From positions 12,176,544 through 12,240,543 of the forward strand of contig OX393582.1 of the NCBI GenBank assembly GCA_947652605.1: DNA of 64,000 nucleotides, written 5' to 3'. Made by a program: the position numbers and the translations under genes. The DNA is from Elmis aenea. Lineage: Eukaryota > Arthropoda > Insecta > Coleoptera > Elmidae. Below the pieces are notes generated by a model. It made no database searches, was not told where the DNA came from, and saw only the letters and a list, made by a program, of their open reading frames with translations. Shown here in pieces: positions 35,386 through 46,973 of this stretch. How positions within the stretch are numbered: the stretch's first letter is position 1; every line of letters starts with the position of its first letter.

Positions 35386-35595
35386 AACAACCCGAACAAT
35401 TGCTTTAAGAGCATTCCTGAGGGACTGTGGTGGGCCATCGTCACCATGACTACTGTAGGATATGGTGACATGGCACCTAAAACCTACGCCGGAATGTTCG
35501 TGGGCGCGCTGTGTGCTCTGGCAGGTGTCTTAACCATCGCACTGCCTGTGCCTGTGATCGTCTCCAATTTCTCCATGTTTTATTCACACACACAA
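35386..35595 (+). CDS. Shaw: Shaw/Shawl-type K+ channel, pore and S6 exon
   Basis: This 70-codon exon is phase 0 at both ends, between acceptor TTTTGCAG and donor GTAAGT (35596). Residues 14-28 hold the pore helix and selectivity filter (TTVGYGD, residues 22-28), which conducts K+. Residues 36-62 form S6, with the PVP hinge (54-56) that gates Kv channels. It ends FYSHTQ, the usual S6-tail junction of Shaw proteins. It joins the exon 15.6 kb upstream. The turret reads [14 protein letters not shown], and the Cys and Glu there are worth noting if compared with Shaw and Shawl from other insects. Confidence 0.95.
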
Positions 35596-35717
35596 GTAAG
35601 TAAATGAACACCGAAATGAAACCAGAGTTACCAATAAACAAGGTAATGCTGCTGGGAGTCGACGGTAATAACGTGGGTAAAATGATATGTTACAGTATCG
35701 TATCAACAAGAAAAATT

Positions 35718-35800
35718 TACAGGGTGTCCCAGTGATCGTGAAGAGCATGTTAAAATAACAACGACAAAAATTAGAATACGTAAAATTAATAAACAAATTT
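35718..35800 (+). repeat. Solo end of a CAGGGTG-type transposon
   Basis: TTTACAGGGTGTCCCAGTGA matches the terminus type of the foldback elements. No partner end was found nearby. Confidence 0.5.
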
Positions 35801-36012
35801 AAAATGTACCCAAAAAAGTGTCCCGATGTAGTAAAAAAATATTTACCGGTCTGAACGTGGCAACGATTCTAGCAGCGAAAGTCATTGTGAGCCAACATAG
35901 AACATGCATATAGTGTTCTATAAAATAACTTATTTTATTAACCACCTACTGTATTTTGCCAATTTTTTTTGCCTATGGGGGTAATTTGATAAGAGGAATT
36001 AAAAAAATATTA

Positions 36013-36490
36013 TATTATTGGCGTCACTGGCGGAAGACATTAGCAGCCCCTTGCTTTTTATTTAATTATAGTATTTATTAACTTTCTAGCTTTTAATTTA
36101 ATAACTGTATCATAATCTTATGTTTATATGTAAATTAATTTGATGAACTCAAAAAAAAAATATGTCAAGGACGTTTGTGGCGTTAGAGCTTAAGCAGCCC
36201 CTATTTTTATTTTTTTCTACAGGCAAATTCTAAAAACCGAATTAGCTATTCCAAGTGGTAGATTATTGTCCTTTTTTTTGCATTTTATTTGATTATAGAA
36301 TAAAATTTTTAACTCTTGAACTAATAACTGTTACATCACAACATGTTGTGTTAATACGTAAATCGATTTATTAAACTAGAAAAAAAAAAGAATCAGTGAC
36401 GTTGGGGCTTAAGCAGCCACTGGTTTCATTTTCTCCTATAGGCAAATTATAAAAACAAAATTAGCTATTCAAAGTGGTACATTATTGTCA
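36013..36490. repeat. Degenerate tandem repeat of about 220 bp, 2-3 copies
   Basis: The word GCTTAAGCAGCC with flanks occurs near 36188 and 36407, and a related TAGCAGCCCC at 36041. The second and third copies share TCTACAGGCAAATTCTAAAA or TCCTATAGGCAAATTATAAA and AATTAGCTATTC-AAGTGGTA. The first copy lacks that middle part. The nearest following element starts at 36502. Confidence 0.7.
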
Positions 36491-36501
36491 ACCTATATAT
36501 A

Positions 36502-37204
36502 CAGAATGGTCCACATAAAATGACCACTATTGGCATCTCGTAAAGGGTAAGAGCTACAAAGAAGTTTAAATAAGACAAAATTGTTCCATTTTCGGAGACT
36601 TATTCAGTGATGCTTTAGTGTTTTAAAAAAGTTCCACATCACGCTACACAATTAACAAAAATCAAAATCTTTAATACTTGATGGTGCAAAAATACTTTTG
36701 GAAAAGATTTTTTTAAGCACTGAAAATGAAAACATTCATTTGTTTTAACATTACTTAATTTATAAGATAAATAACATTTTTTTTTTAAATGAACGCTATA
36801 GTTAGTTTTTAATAATATAAGGTTTAAGGTGTTTATTGTAATATTTAGGATCAAAACAAATAGAATTCATCAAAAAGCCCGATGATGCTAGAGAGTGTCA
36901 TGAATTTAAACAATATTGAAACAAAAGAATATTTCCATTTTATCGTTCGTAAAAAAATCTACAATTTTTTTCCGAGAATTGTTTGGTTTCATCAAGTAGG
37001 TAATAGCCAAGTTTTTAACGATTTGAAAAAAAAAGCTCATTATGAATGTTGTTTATTATCTGGCGTGCCTTGGCACTTTTTTAAAACATTAAAGCATCCC
37101 TAAGAAGGTCTCAGAAACGGGAACAATTTTTGGAATTAAAACTTCTTTGTAGCTCTTAACTTTTACGAGATCCTAATAGTGGGCCTTTTATGTGGACCAT
37201 TCTG
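36502..37204. mobile_element. Foldback transposon with TA duplication (703 bp)
   Basis: The ends CAGAATGGTCCACATAAAAT and its complement (finishing CCATTCTG) are flanked by TATATA on both sides. The inverted similarity runs almost to the middle, so the element is close to one long imperfect palindrome (arms about 36502-36860 and 36870-37204). The short frames 36639-36854 (-) and 36882-37103 (+) are mirror images of each other for this reason and are not genes. Confidence 0.9.
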
Positions 37205-37314
37205 TATATATAAATCTGAGGTAATTTTGGACTAGCTTTTAAAGCATCAGTGGCATTTAAGACGAAATTTGACGATGTGTAAGGCGAGCAAAAAATTAAA
37301 AGATTTAAATTATA

Positions 37315-38302
37315 CAGGGTGAGTCACGACGGACGCGTCGGAGTTTTATGGCCAAACGGTTTATATTTTCCAATTTCTGTCGCTGTTAGATTATGTAAGT
37401 CAATAAGGGCTACATTTTTAAAAAAATTTCAAACATACAGGGTGCTCCAAAAAAGAGTGGCATATCAAAGTTATACTTTTTCTTATGGAACACCCTATAT
37501 ATTTTTACATTTTTGGATTCCTCTTTAAATTTAGTTCAAAAGATGTAAAAGGTCATATGGGTCTAAAGTCAACCGTTCTCGTGAAAAGTGTGTAGGCAAA
37601 CGATAAAATTATAAGTTTCTTGTTTTTTCTTTCAATTGTTTCAAATTATCACTGTCTACCTTCATAGCCTACTTGAAAATATTACTTTGCCCTAATAATT
37701 AACAATAAAATCGCGATATCTCGGAAAATATCAATTTTAGGGGAAAAACAGCCTTAATATTTTCGAAAGAGAATTAAATTTTCTATAAGACAGTGTACAA
37801 AAATATAGGGTGTTGTATTTAAAAAAAATGAGTTATCGATGTTTAAAGTTTCACAAGTTTGACCAAGCGTAAAAAACACCCTGTATAATATTTTAAAAAT
37901 GTAGGTGGTGCAAAGTGTTACATAATCTAATCTATTGTCAATCTTATCTCCAAGCGAATTTGTTTAGACTTGTCAAAGTGTTCAAATGTTGAAAATTTTT
38001 GAAAATACTGTATTTTCATGAAAATGCAATTTTCACGAGAACGGTTGATTTTAGACCCATATGACCTTTTACATCTTTTGAATTAAATTTAAAGAGGAAT
38101 CCAAAAATGTAAAAATATGCAGGGTGTTCCATAAGAAAAAGTATAACTTTGATATGCCACTCTTTTTTGGAGCACCCTGTGTGTTTGAAATTTTTTTAAA
38201 AATGTAGCCCTTATTGACTTACATAATCTAACAGCGACAGAAATTGGAAAATATAAACCGTTTGGCCATAAAACTCCGACGCGTCCGTCGTGACTCACCC
38301 TG
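37315..38302. mobile_element. Foldback transposon with TA duplication (988 bp)
   Basis: The ends CAGGGTGAGTCACGACGGAC and its complement (finishing GAGTCACCCTG-type, TGACTCACCCTG) are flanked by TA. The arms are about 270 bp and near-identical. As a result both strands show the same 69-codon frame starting MSHDGRVGVLWPNG (37319-37528 and 38298-38089), which I read as a side effect of the palindrome. Each arm contains its own smaller pair of ends (CAGGGTGCTCC ... GGAACACCCT, about 37439-37495), so the element looks composite. Confidence 0.92.
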
Positions 38303-38704
38303 TATGTTACATTGTAGTAACAGAGACCACCCTTTTATGGTTTTGATCTTTTGAATTAACATTTTACAATTTAATAACCATTTTTTTTAAATTAATCGTA
38401 ATTAGAATCTTCTTATAACTTTGAAACTTATTTTATGCAATTTTCCTCTTGCTTATACATATGTATGTGCACATATATTTTTAAACTATTACATCAATGA
38501 TCAGTGGTTCTAATATTTAATGAATAACATCCATTTAGTTTATGTAAAAATTCTATGTTAGTAATATATTAGGTTGACTTTTATACATTGAAATGTCTTG
38601 ACTTCGTGTTTTAATACATGTCAACAGATATTTCCAAAGTAATTGTTACAAAGAAACTTTGCTGACGTATTTTTCCCCATGCCTTATGTTTATATGAATT
38701 GTAG

Positions 38705-38840
38705 GCGAGGTCAAAGTTACCCAAGAAACGGCGGAGGGTGCTACCTGTTGAACAGCCGCGCAGAAAAAAGGTCGAAGCAGCGACAAATCGAAGGATGAAC
38801 GCCATTAAGCACCACCATGCTTTTAGTGGGGCCAAAGTTG
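38705..38840 (+). CDS. Shaw: Shaw/Shawl-type K+ channel, proximal cytoplasmic tail exon
   Basis: Acceptor TTGTAG (38699-38704) and donor GTAAGT (38841) enclose 45 codons plus one base. It starts ARSKLPKKRRRVLPVEQPRR directly after the SHTQ of the pore exon, the conserved post-S6 block of insect Shaw/Shawl proteins. It continues KKVEAATNRRMNAIKHHHAF to AKV. Splicing out is in phase 1, so a further coding exon must follow. I did not find it in the 25 kb to the right edge of the window. Confidence 0.9.
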
Positions 38841-38841
38841 G

Positions 38842-39924
38842 TAAGTGAAATAGAATTTACTGTCATAGAATATTACGGAAACGAAATGTAATATAACTTT
38901 CACCGTCTTGATGCTACTGGAAGTTTGCTTATAATCCGACAACTTTCATTTGGCAAGTTTTGATATACTTCACTAAAAAAAGTCGTTTTATAATTAATTG
39001 GTTTGCCAGTAGTTAAGTAATATATTAAATCATTCATTTGCTTGAACAAACCTATTTTGTTTGATATGCTCTTCCTATAAAGTTTAGTAATTAATTTATG
39101 CAGTGTTTTCTTTTATTATGGTGAGCTTATATGGAATATTTTCAGAGATCTTAATTAAGTAAAATGTATAAGTATTCTTGGCCTGAGTTTTTATTGTAAT
39201 TAAGGTATCGAGAACGCTTTAAATTCCTAAAAGTGTCTTTAATTGTATTAACATTTAGAAACTATACAATAATCTTCTATTAAAGACTTTTTTTCAATAG
39301 GTTAATATAACACTAAACAGAATCAAGTGCGCTTGTAAAGTTGACAAATATCGGTTCCATAAACATAAAAGCAACAATCACGTGACTAGTTACCGAAAAG
39401 AATCGGTCGTTTACTTTTGACGTAGTTTAGTGCAACCTGGCATTAGCTTTTAACTACATCTTTATGGGCAAGTTTTTAATGTTTTAGACTATTTAGTCGC
39501 CTAATATTGCCCTTTCTAATTATTAGTTCTATGCTCATGTGAAGTTGAAATCTTTTTTGCTTTCGACAAGTTTTATTAGTTCGTTCACAAAAATGCCATC
39601 TGAATATTTCTATGAATATTAGCACTTCTTTTTAATCATTGAGCATTTAATATGACAACACAAACATTTATAGAATCTTTGAATTATTTTAATGTTGGAT
39701 CGCTTAGTACCTCTTCACATTAGGCAACCATACATCTCAATAGGCTAGGGAATTTAGTAAAACGCTGACACTTTATTATGCAGTGCCACGTGGGATATGT
39801 AGCCCATTAGTCAATACACACATGAAAATTTGATGTCAAGGTGTTCACCTGTATCTCTTGACATATTACTGCGAAGTTAATGTGGGATTTCGATTTTTAC
39901 ACACAAAAAAATTGTTAGCAATAA
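38842..39924. other. Probable Shaw intron, no feature seen
   Basis: AT-rich DNA without a supported frame or terminal repeats. Confidence 0.4.
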
Positions 39925-39926
39925 TA

Positions 39927-40646
39927 CAGGGTGACTTGTGGGAAACGGACGTTTTTTGAATGAACAGAACTCGGTTGATTTTCAAGTTTTTTTTTTTGTT
40001 TTTTTTTTGCAAAGTAAAGAATAACATTTGCCATTTGATATAACAAAGTCAAGTATCCTCTTGAACGAAAAGTTGTGTTTTTTTGTTTGTTTTTAATCAA
40101 GTATACAAATGAATGAACAAAGAAAGAAAAAGCGAACTTATTTATTACAAATTAAAAAACTACCTATGCTATTTGATTTACCATGATTATTTAGTTATGG
40201 AAAATTATATCCATCAGGTGGCGGCCACCCTCCTGAATGCAAGTTTCAAGTCTCTGCCTGAAGTCATTCATGACTCGGTCTAGCAGCTGTGCGTCAATTA
40301 AATGCGTCTCTTCTGTAATGGCATCTTGCAACTCCCTTAGTGTCCTGGTTTGTGGGCAAAAACACGTTCTTGTAAGTGCCCCCACAAGAAAAAGTCGCAG
40401 GAAGATAGTCTGGTGATCTTGGGGGCCACGGCAAGCCACCGAAACGCGAAATGACTCGGCCAGTGAACGTGTTTCTAACAACTTCCATGGATGCGTTTGC
40501 AGTATGCGTTCAAGGGAATACTTGACTTTGTTACATCAAATGGCAGATGTTATTCTTCACTTTGCAAAAAGAAACAAAAAAAAAAACTTGAAAATCAACC
40601 GAGTTCTGTTCATTCAAAAAACGTCCGTTTCCCACAAGTCACCCTG
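39927..40646 (-). mobile_element. Mariner-related foldback transposon (720 bp)
   Basis: The ends CAGGGTGACTTGTGGGAAAC and its complement are flanked by TA (39925-39926 and 40647-40648). The arms are about 150 bp each and near-perfect. The interior carries the end of a mariner-like transposase on the minus strand. This ties the CAGGGTG-ended, TA-flanked group in this window to the IS630-Tc1-mariner superfamily. It is an internal deletion product. Confidence 0.92.
40191..40488 (-). pseudogene. Mariner-like transposase C-terminal relic
   Basis: Two minus-strand frames overlap. One gives FGGLPWPPRSPDYLP. After a frame break near 40390 the other gives LRELQDAITEETHLIDAQLL and VMNDFRQRLETCIQEGGRHL. 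The WPPRSPD block holds the third catalytic acidic residue of insect mariner-like transposases, and the RRLExCxxxxGxHxExxIF ending is typical. The first two catalytic residues and the DNA-binding domain are deleted, so it is non-functional. Confidence 0.85.
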
Positions 40647-40847
40647 TACAACGGCATAATTAACAACTGCTTACGTTTTTTCAAAGGATCCCTTATTAAA
40701 ATGTAATACCAGTTTCAAGACTGTCTTGTATTTGTTAGTAGCAATCTTATTTATGTGTGTTTTAATGAATAAATAAGATTGCAATTATTAAAACGACAAG
40801 TGGCTAGAAACTGGTCTAGCATTCCTGTAAGAGATATTCCTAGATAC

Positions 40848-41700
40848 TTAGTCGTTTTTTTTTTTTGGTTTTGTAAATAGCATAGAAAACATTTGATTGG
40901 TAGTAGTCATTAGTCCTTCAGGCCAGACCTTATCAAAGGCCTGGGCAATGTCTAGAAAGTTGGTTGAGCATATCTTTTGATCTTCACATCCTTTTTTAAT
41001 GCTATCAGTAATTTTGTGTACCTGTATAATGGTGATATGTTTTTCCCTGACTCCAAATTGATAATCAGGTATCACCTTTTTTTCTAGTATATGCTTCATT
41101 CTTTTTAATATAAGTTTTTCAAAAAACTTCGAGGTAACAGCTAAGAGAGATGTTAGTCTACTTGTATAAAAAGATGTTCCATTTTCGAGTTTTCCTGGTT
41201 TCAGTACCACAATTATTTAGGCATTTTTCATCGGCTTGGTACATCTTTAATACTACCTATTGTTGCGTTTATTAAATACATTTTACTACGCCTTTCTTTG
41301 GCAATTTCTTAATCAATGCACCAGTGATTAAGTCATATCCTGGAGCTTTTCTGCTGTTTTTTTTAAATTTCTTTCTCTACATCTCTTGGGGTTACTAACG
41401 GTATTTCTTTTATTCCTTGTTCTGTTTAAAGGTTATTTACTTTATGAGTCAATTTCCTGCATTTCGTTAAATTCAACTACTGACACACACAAAATTGAGG
41501 TAAGAGTGCTTAAGAAAAAAGTCTCCCTTCACAAATTTTATCATTCACGAGTTTCCTAATCTAAGGCTTAATAAAAATTCTTCCCTTTAACTTACCATTA
41601 CTAACATATGGAAATATGCTCTTTAGGTATTTGAATCCTTCTGCTTTCCTATTCGTTGATTTAACATTTTTTTTAGGGTTTCTTTCAGTTTAAAAAACAG
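40848..41700 (-). pseudogene. Jockey-type LINE reverse transcriptase relic
   Basis: The minus-strand frames read KAPGYDLITGALIK (near 41340), a break, then SLLAVTSKFFEKLILKRMK, IPDYQFGVREKHITIIQVH and NFLDIAQAFDKVW. These align with the same blocks of the longer frame at 58890-60092 (KKAPGFDLITGKVL, ISKLFEKLLLKRMK, FLDVAQAFDKVW). This is therefore an older copy of the same LINE family. It stops after RT motif A. Confidence 0.85.
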
Positions 41701-41986
41701 CGGTGGCAAGACAACAGTTTTTTGTGAAATACATTTATTTGTTTTGGACCAGTATTTCGTATCACTTTGCCTGCTGTTCTATAAACAGATGAAAAATCAG
41801 TATTTTTTGAGTTCCCTTGCGTACCGAGTAACAAAGCTATGACCTTTAAATCTCTGTATAGTAGCAACTTGTGTTCTTAGTACTTTAAATTTTTGGGGTT
41901 TCTTTGTATATTTTAATATGATTTTTTTAGGCCTAGGGAAGGTGTCACTGAAACGAAAGTATTTTCATTCTTATTATGTAATAGTA

Positions 41987-43186
41987 CAGGGTGGTCCAAA
42001 TTCGATGGGATTGCATGGGTATCTCGGTTAATATTTACGATAGAGAAACTGTTAAATTACCAAAAACGTGCAGTTTTTTGAGACAAACTCAGAACCGTTT
42101 TCAAAAATGTTTTATCATTGCCGGTTTTCGAGTTATTGAATAAAAAGTGTTTTTTTGTCATATTACTAATGTGTCATATCTCCGTTATTGTTGTAAATAT
42201 CGAAAATATTTATGAAGGTTATTTTTAGATATTTTTATGCTTAATTTGATTATACCTACTAAAAAAAATATTTTACCCTCGCCGTTAAAAAGTTATGACA
42301 CAAACTTACCTTTTTTAAATAGGAACGATAGTTGGCTATGACCTATTTAAATTCCTTATTGTTTTCCCATTCCAAATATATAAGGGTCAATGTATTTATT
42401 TTTAATAATACGCAAGTTATGAAGGTTTTTTAGTTTTTTTTTCTAAGAAAATCATAGTAGGCTGTGAAAACAAAAAAAAAAAACAAGGTGTAAAACCTTA
42501 TAAAACTAAAATGGTACAAGTTACCAAGGTTTTTAAATTTGTTGTTGAGATAAACAGCAATATACCTACTACATTACTGCTGATTCCGACTATGTTGTTG
42601 TTATCTTATGTTCAAATATTTACAATGTTTATCTCAACAACAAATTAGAAAAGCTTGGTAACTTGTACCACATGAGTTTTATAACACCTTGTTTTTTTTT
42701 TTTGTTTTTACAGCCTACTATGATTTCCTTAGAAAAAAAAAACGAAAAAACCTTTAAAACTAGCGTATTACTAAAAATAAATACATCGACTCTGATATAT
42801 TTGGAATGAGAAAAAAATAAGGAATTTAAATAGATCATAGCCAACTTTAGTTTGCATTTAAAAAAATGTAATTTTGTGTCATAATTTTTTAACGGCGAGC
42901 GTAAAAATATTTTTTTTGGTTTAATCATTTTAAACATAAAAATATCTAAACATAATCTTTATAAATATTTTCGATATTTACAACAATAACGGAGATAACA
43001 CATTATTAATATGACAAAAAAACACGTTTTTTTTCAATAACTCGAAAACCGGAAATGATAAAATATTTTTGAAAACGGTTCTGAGTTTTTCTCAAAAAAC
43101 TGCACATTTTTGGTAATTTAACCGTTTCTCTATCTTATATATTAACCGAGATACCCATGCAATCCCATCGAATTTGGACCACCCTG
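41987..43186. mobile_element. Foldback transposon with TA duplication (1200 bp)
   Basis: The ends CAGGGTGGTCCAAATTCGAT and its complement are flanked by TA (41985-41986 and 43187-43188). The arms are about 570 bp each, so the element is nearly one palindrome with a loop of about 90 bp (near 42555-42640). The arms contain ATATCTCCGTTATTGTTG and GGTATCTCGGTTAATAT words shared in type with the other foldbacks. No transposase sequence remains. Confidence 0.95.
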
Positions 43187-43189
43187 TAC

Positions 43190-45118
43190 AGCCTTCAAGC
43201 TAAACTTCGACATATCTATGAACAGTCTCAAGTGACAAAAACTTTTTAAGGCTATATTTAAATTCAGCTCTGAAAATACTGAAAGAAGCACATATTTTTA
43301 CCACCGTTACTGAAGTTATTTTATTGTAAAGCATTTTTTTGCATACTCTTCGGTATTAAAACAATTTAAACATCAAAGCTCTTGGATCACCTCATTTGTT
43401 TGAGTCATCTATTTGACTTGCAAATGTTTTTTGCGTCAACATCAAAAATGTTAAATTATACAGAGTTTTTTTGCAATTGAATTAAATCGGCGTAGGACGA
43501 CTATTACCCGTAAATTAATAAGTTAAAGTTCAATTTTGAATTGCCTAGGTGCATTGATACAGCAATATCGAGTTTATGCGCCCACTCCTTTTAACAATAA
43601 TTCATCTCAATGAATGCTTTTTAACGCGTTTGCTATGAAAACTATTAGAGCTTTATTTCTCGAAAAACACCGTCAGGTAATTTAAATTTTAAATTAGCTA
43701 CCAACTTTTACAGAACAAATATTACACGAGTAAGAATAATAGATGCACATGTTTACCCCAAAGTGTATGAAACTGTTTTTTTTTTTGACGTCTTGGTAGA
43801 TAAATTGTTAAACTGTGTGCCTTGAAAGAGAAAGAGAACCTAAACGTGATATAATCGTACGACTGAGAAACAACCTACTAGATATAATTCATGAGAAATG
43901 AAAATATTGTATCGCTCTCGGCTCTTCTATTTTTACCTGTCCCAAGCATCTGTGCCTGCTCAGTTATTTCCCTTTGTATAATTACGTAAGGTCAGATAAA
44001 CAAAGCTTTAGGGTAAAGAAAATGTTTCGCAACTTAGTACTTTGCAGTAGCTTAAATAGGTACCGAAATTCAACGATGTTGTTTAAATGCTGAAAGCGTT
44101 TTCGGAATAAATCTTTAAGTTATGTGAGTTCAGTCATTCAAATAAAAAAACAAAACAGTAAGCTAAAGCTGGAGGACGGGCTGTCGCGATCAGATATCGC
44201 ACATCTTTTATCCGTTTGAAAGATTATATAAACCAATAGCTTTTTTCATGCGCCAATGCAAACGTTTTTTTGTGATGATGTCAAAAGTAAATGTTGTTTT
44301 AGAAAACGCAGGGATTTAAAATTTTAAGTTCCTTTTTCTTAAAAACGGCTATTACAATTTCTTATTTTTTATTATATTACAGTTTATTTTTCTCAACACA
44401 ATTTTATTTGTTTATGCTCCCTCTACTAATGCAAGCTAAATATGATATTTATTGTTGCTTTAATGAAATGTCATTTTAAATGAAGTCATTTACATTACTA
44501 AAAATTTGGTATTAAGCAGAATTCTTGGGGCGGCAACTCAAAATTTTGATACTTAATACACACCGAACAAAAACGAAAACGTTAAACAAGATTTACCGAA
44601 ATTTATATAAGAACGAAAACGAAATTATTATTTTTCGTTCAAGAACGAAAACGAAATAAATAATTTTTATCAATATTAAATTTATGTTCAATAACCACAA
44701 AGCCAATTTTTCGTCTATGCTGGGAAGTTAAAAAGAAAAAAAAGCACATAGAACTATTCCAAAGCCAACTTGATGGCCCTTAAGAAAAAACGAAGGTAGG
44801 AGTAATACCTCAAAAATGAAAATTGATAAAAAAATCCAAGATAATACTTACATTTTACATGAAAAAGTATCTCTAGAAGATACAAATAAAACTGATTAAT
44901 TGGTTACGACTAAAAAGTTATGAGAGAAAGAAGAAATTCAACATTTTAATATTATTTGTTATACCAACTAAAGTACGAAGAATTTTGTGCTTTAAAAAAT
45001 TAATTGCTACTTCTCTCATACTATGGAATAATTCTTCTAATTTAAACAAACCTGTATCTTCCATAAAACGCGCGACCACCTTGCTAAAAGTGTAATCTGG
45101 GACACCATGTATTAAATT
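43190..45118. other. Non-coding stretch, no gene seen
   Basis: No supported frame was found. At 44565-44665 the word GAACGAAAACGAAA recurs three times with spacing, which may be the decayed end of a repeat. No partner was found. Confidence 0.4.
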
Positions 45119-45415
45119 AATTCATCTTCTTCTTCTCTTCTCAATCGGTTCCTCTTGTACCTTTCGGTGTAGAGGTATGCTTTTCTATTTCTGTATTATG
45201 TTTCTCCACTCTTCCTCGTTAGCTACTTGTGGCATATCTCTCCAGCTGACTCCTTTTTCTTCTAGTCTCTGCCGCACTTCTTTTTCCCATTTTATTCTTC
45301 CTCTATTTCTTTTTCCCTCTATCTGCATTTTCCACCCTATTTTCGCGTATCTACTTTTTAGCATGCGTAGTAAATGTCCAAGCCATCTTAATTGAATCGT
45401 CTCCATCTTTTTCTT
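45119..45415 (-). pseudogene. 5'-truncated LINE 3' end
   Basis: This is the last 300 bases of the same LINE as at 46-350. On the minus strand it is still open and reads QLRWLGHLLRMLKSRYAKIG, then RGRIKWEKEVRQRLEEKG and SWRDMPQ, the LINE pol C-terminal tail. It is cut abruptly at 45415, as expected for a 5'-truncated insertion. It is better preserved than the copy at 46-1600. Confidence 0.85.
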
Positions 45416-45417
45416 AA

Positions 45418-45640
45418 CACTCCAGTGCTCGCGCGGGATACTATAGTATCCCAGTGATGCATTTCTACAAATTTTTGTCAAATGGCACAATATTATGCCT
45501 TCGTCATTTCAGTACCTTTTCATCTTATCTTGTAGACTTGGTTAGCATTATTGGTTATCAGTGACCAGTGCTATAAAAGCTGACAACTTAAAAAATTACG
45601 CTTAGGATACCTGAGTATCCCGCGCGATCACTAACGTGAT
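45418..45640. mobile_element. Short MITE-like inverted-repeat element
   Basis: CAGTGCTCGCGCGGGATACT on the left and its near complement (GAGTATCCCGCGCGATCACT) on the right pair over about 28 bases, 220 bases apart. The left flank has TTAA, but the right flank has only CTAA, so a piggyBac-type duplication is suggested and not proven. Confidence 0.6.
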
Positions 45641-45732
45641 TTTTATTTTTAAAGCTTAAGTTTGGTTCGTAAGGCATTTTTCATGTTATTTTTGTTTTAC
45701 TATTATATTAATGCTTCCTTATTGGTATAAAC

Positions 45733-46061
45733 CAGGGCTGCGGAGTCGGTAAAAAATAGTCGACTCCGACTCCGACTCCGACTCCGACTCCGACTCCTGA
45801 TAATTTTAGTAGTTTGTCTCGACTCCGACAAAATTAAATACTAAGACATTTTATGATGTGTAATATAAGAAGAAAAAAAAGAAGTATAAAAAAAATATTT
45901 AAAATTTGAGCTTAAATTTTGCGGCAAAGGACTATCTCGCAATATTTTGTTGTACCCGGAGTCGGAGTCGGAGTCGGTAAATTTTTTCCGACTCCAACTC
46001 CGACTCCACTGACCAAAAATTCCTTCTAAACTCCGACTCCGACTCCGACTCCACAGCCCTG
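45733..46061. mobile_element. hAT-like MITE with GACTCC repeats in its ends
   Basis: The ends CAGGGCTGCGGAGTCGG and CCACAGCCCTG are inverted repeats. Inside each, hexamer runs of GACTCC (left about 45773-45797, right 46032-46052) form complementary arrays. A further inverse GGAGTC run is at 45957-45977. The flanks GTATAAAC and CTATAAAC resemble an 8-bp duplication but are offset by two bases, so the border is slightly uncertain. Confidence 0.75.
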
Positions 46062-46194
46062 GACTATAAACGATTGTTATTGATAATTTGAATTGTTTAA
46101 AATAATATCTTCCGATTTGAACATTTTAAATTCCTGCGTATGCATTTTTTTTTGTTTGAAAATATATGTATATACATTTTCGTAAAACTTAGAC

Positions 46195-46500
46195 CATGTC
46201 CCAAAGTAAAATTCCAGGGGCGCTATTCCCAACTCGCTCGCTTTGAACAGCAGTGCTCATGAAAGCGAGCGTCGTCATTGCGAGTGGAGTGGTCGCTTCT
46301 GTATTCTCATCTACCCCTGCCTTTGCAATTCTTCGACGTGAGTGGGTAGATGTTGCAACATTGGAATTTTGCATGGTCTGTCACTTTGCCGCCAGTTTTT
46401 GAATGTTCTGTGGTTTTTGTTTTGATTGATTATGGGGAAATTAACAGAGCAGCAGAAAGCAGCATTAGTAGAAATTCTTGAGCGAATGGTTAATTATTAA
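46195..46500. other. GC-richer segment with a short open start, unidentified
   Basis: ATGGGGAAATTAACAGAGC (46432) opens MGKLTEQQKAALVEILERMV before a stop, which looks like the start of a transposon protein. The segment 46195-46330 shares CTACCCACTC and AGCGAGCG words, in inverse, with 47850-47940, so the two may be flanks of one older element. Confidence 0.3.
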
Positions 46501-46973
46501 GTGGCAAATTTTCACAAAATTCTACATATAACGATGCCCAAAAGCAATGGAGTGTAATTGCTACAAATTTAAATAGTATGTAAAATGTATTGGAATGAGT
46601 ATCCCTCGAAAGTCTACATTTTTTTCGAAATTCATCGACATTTAATTGTGTAAATGTAGGGTTGCCAGATATCCTGAATGTATAAAAAGAACAATACAAA
46701 TCAAAAAAGAGAACATTGCGGAATTAACTGAAAAACACATTTATTAAGAAAAAATTTGCACAATTGTAGCAAAAATAGATTATTCTTATATATTATTTCT
46801 AATTACACATATATCAGTAAAATTATTTACATGTATTCATAAATATAATATAAATCATTGAAATAAACTAACATACCTAGTATAAAGTAGCCTTCTCCCC
46901 AATAAAATCGGTTATTTAGATTCCTTTCCATATTATTAATAAGAAAAAAATATTTATTCATTAAATAACTAAA

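Noticed and set aside
36639..37103. Two small proteins on opposite strands
   Set aside because: They are mirror images caused by the near-complete palindrome of the foldback element.
42629..42937. 102-codon minus-strand frame
   Set aside because: It lies within the arm of the foldback at 41987-43186 and is rich in Lys/Phe from A/T runs.
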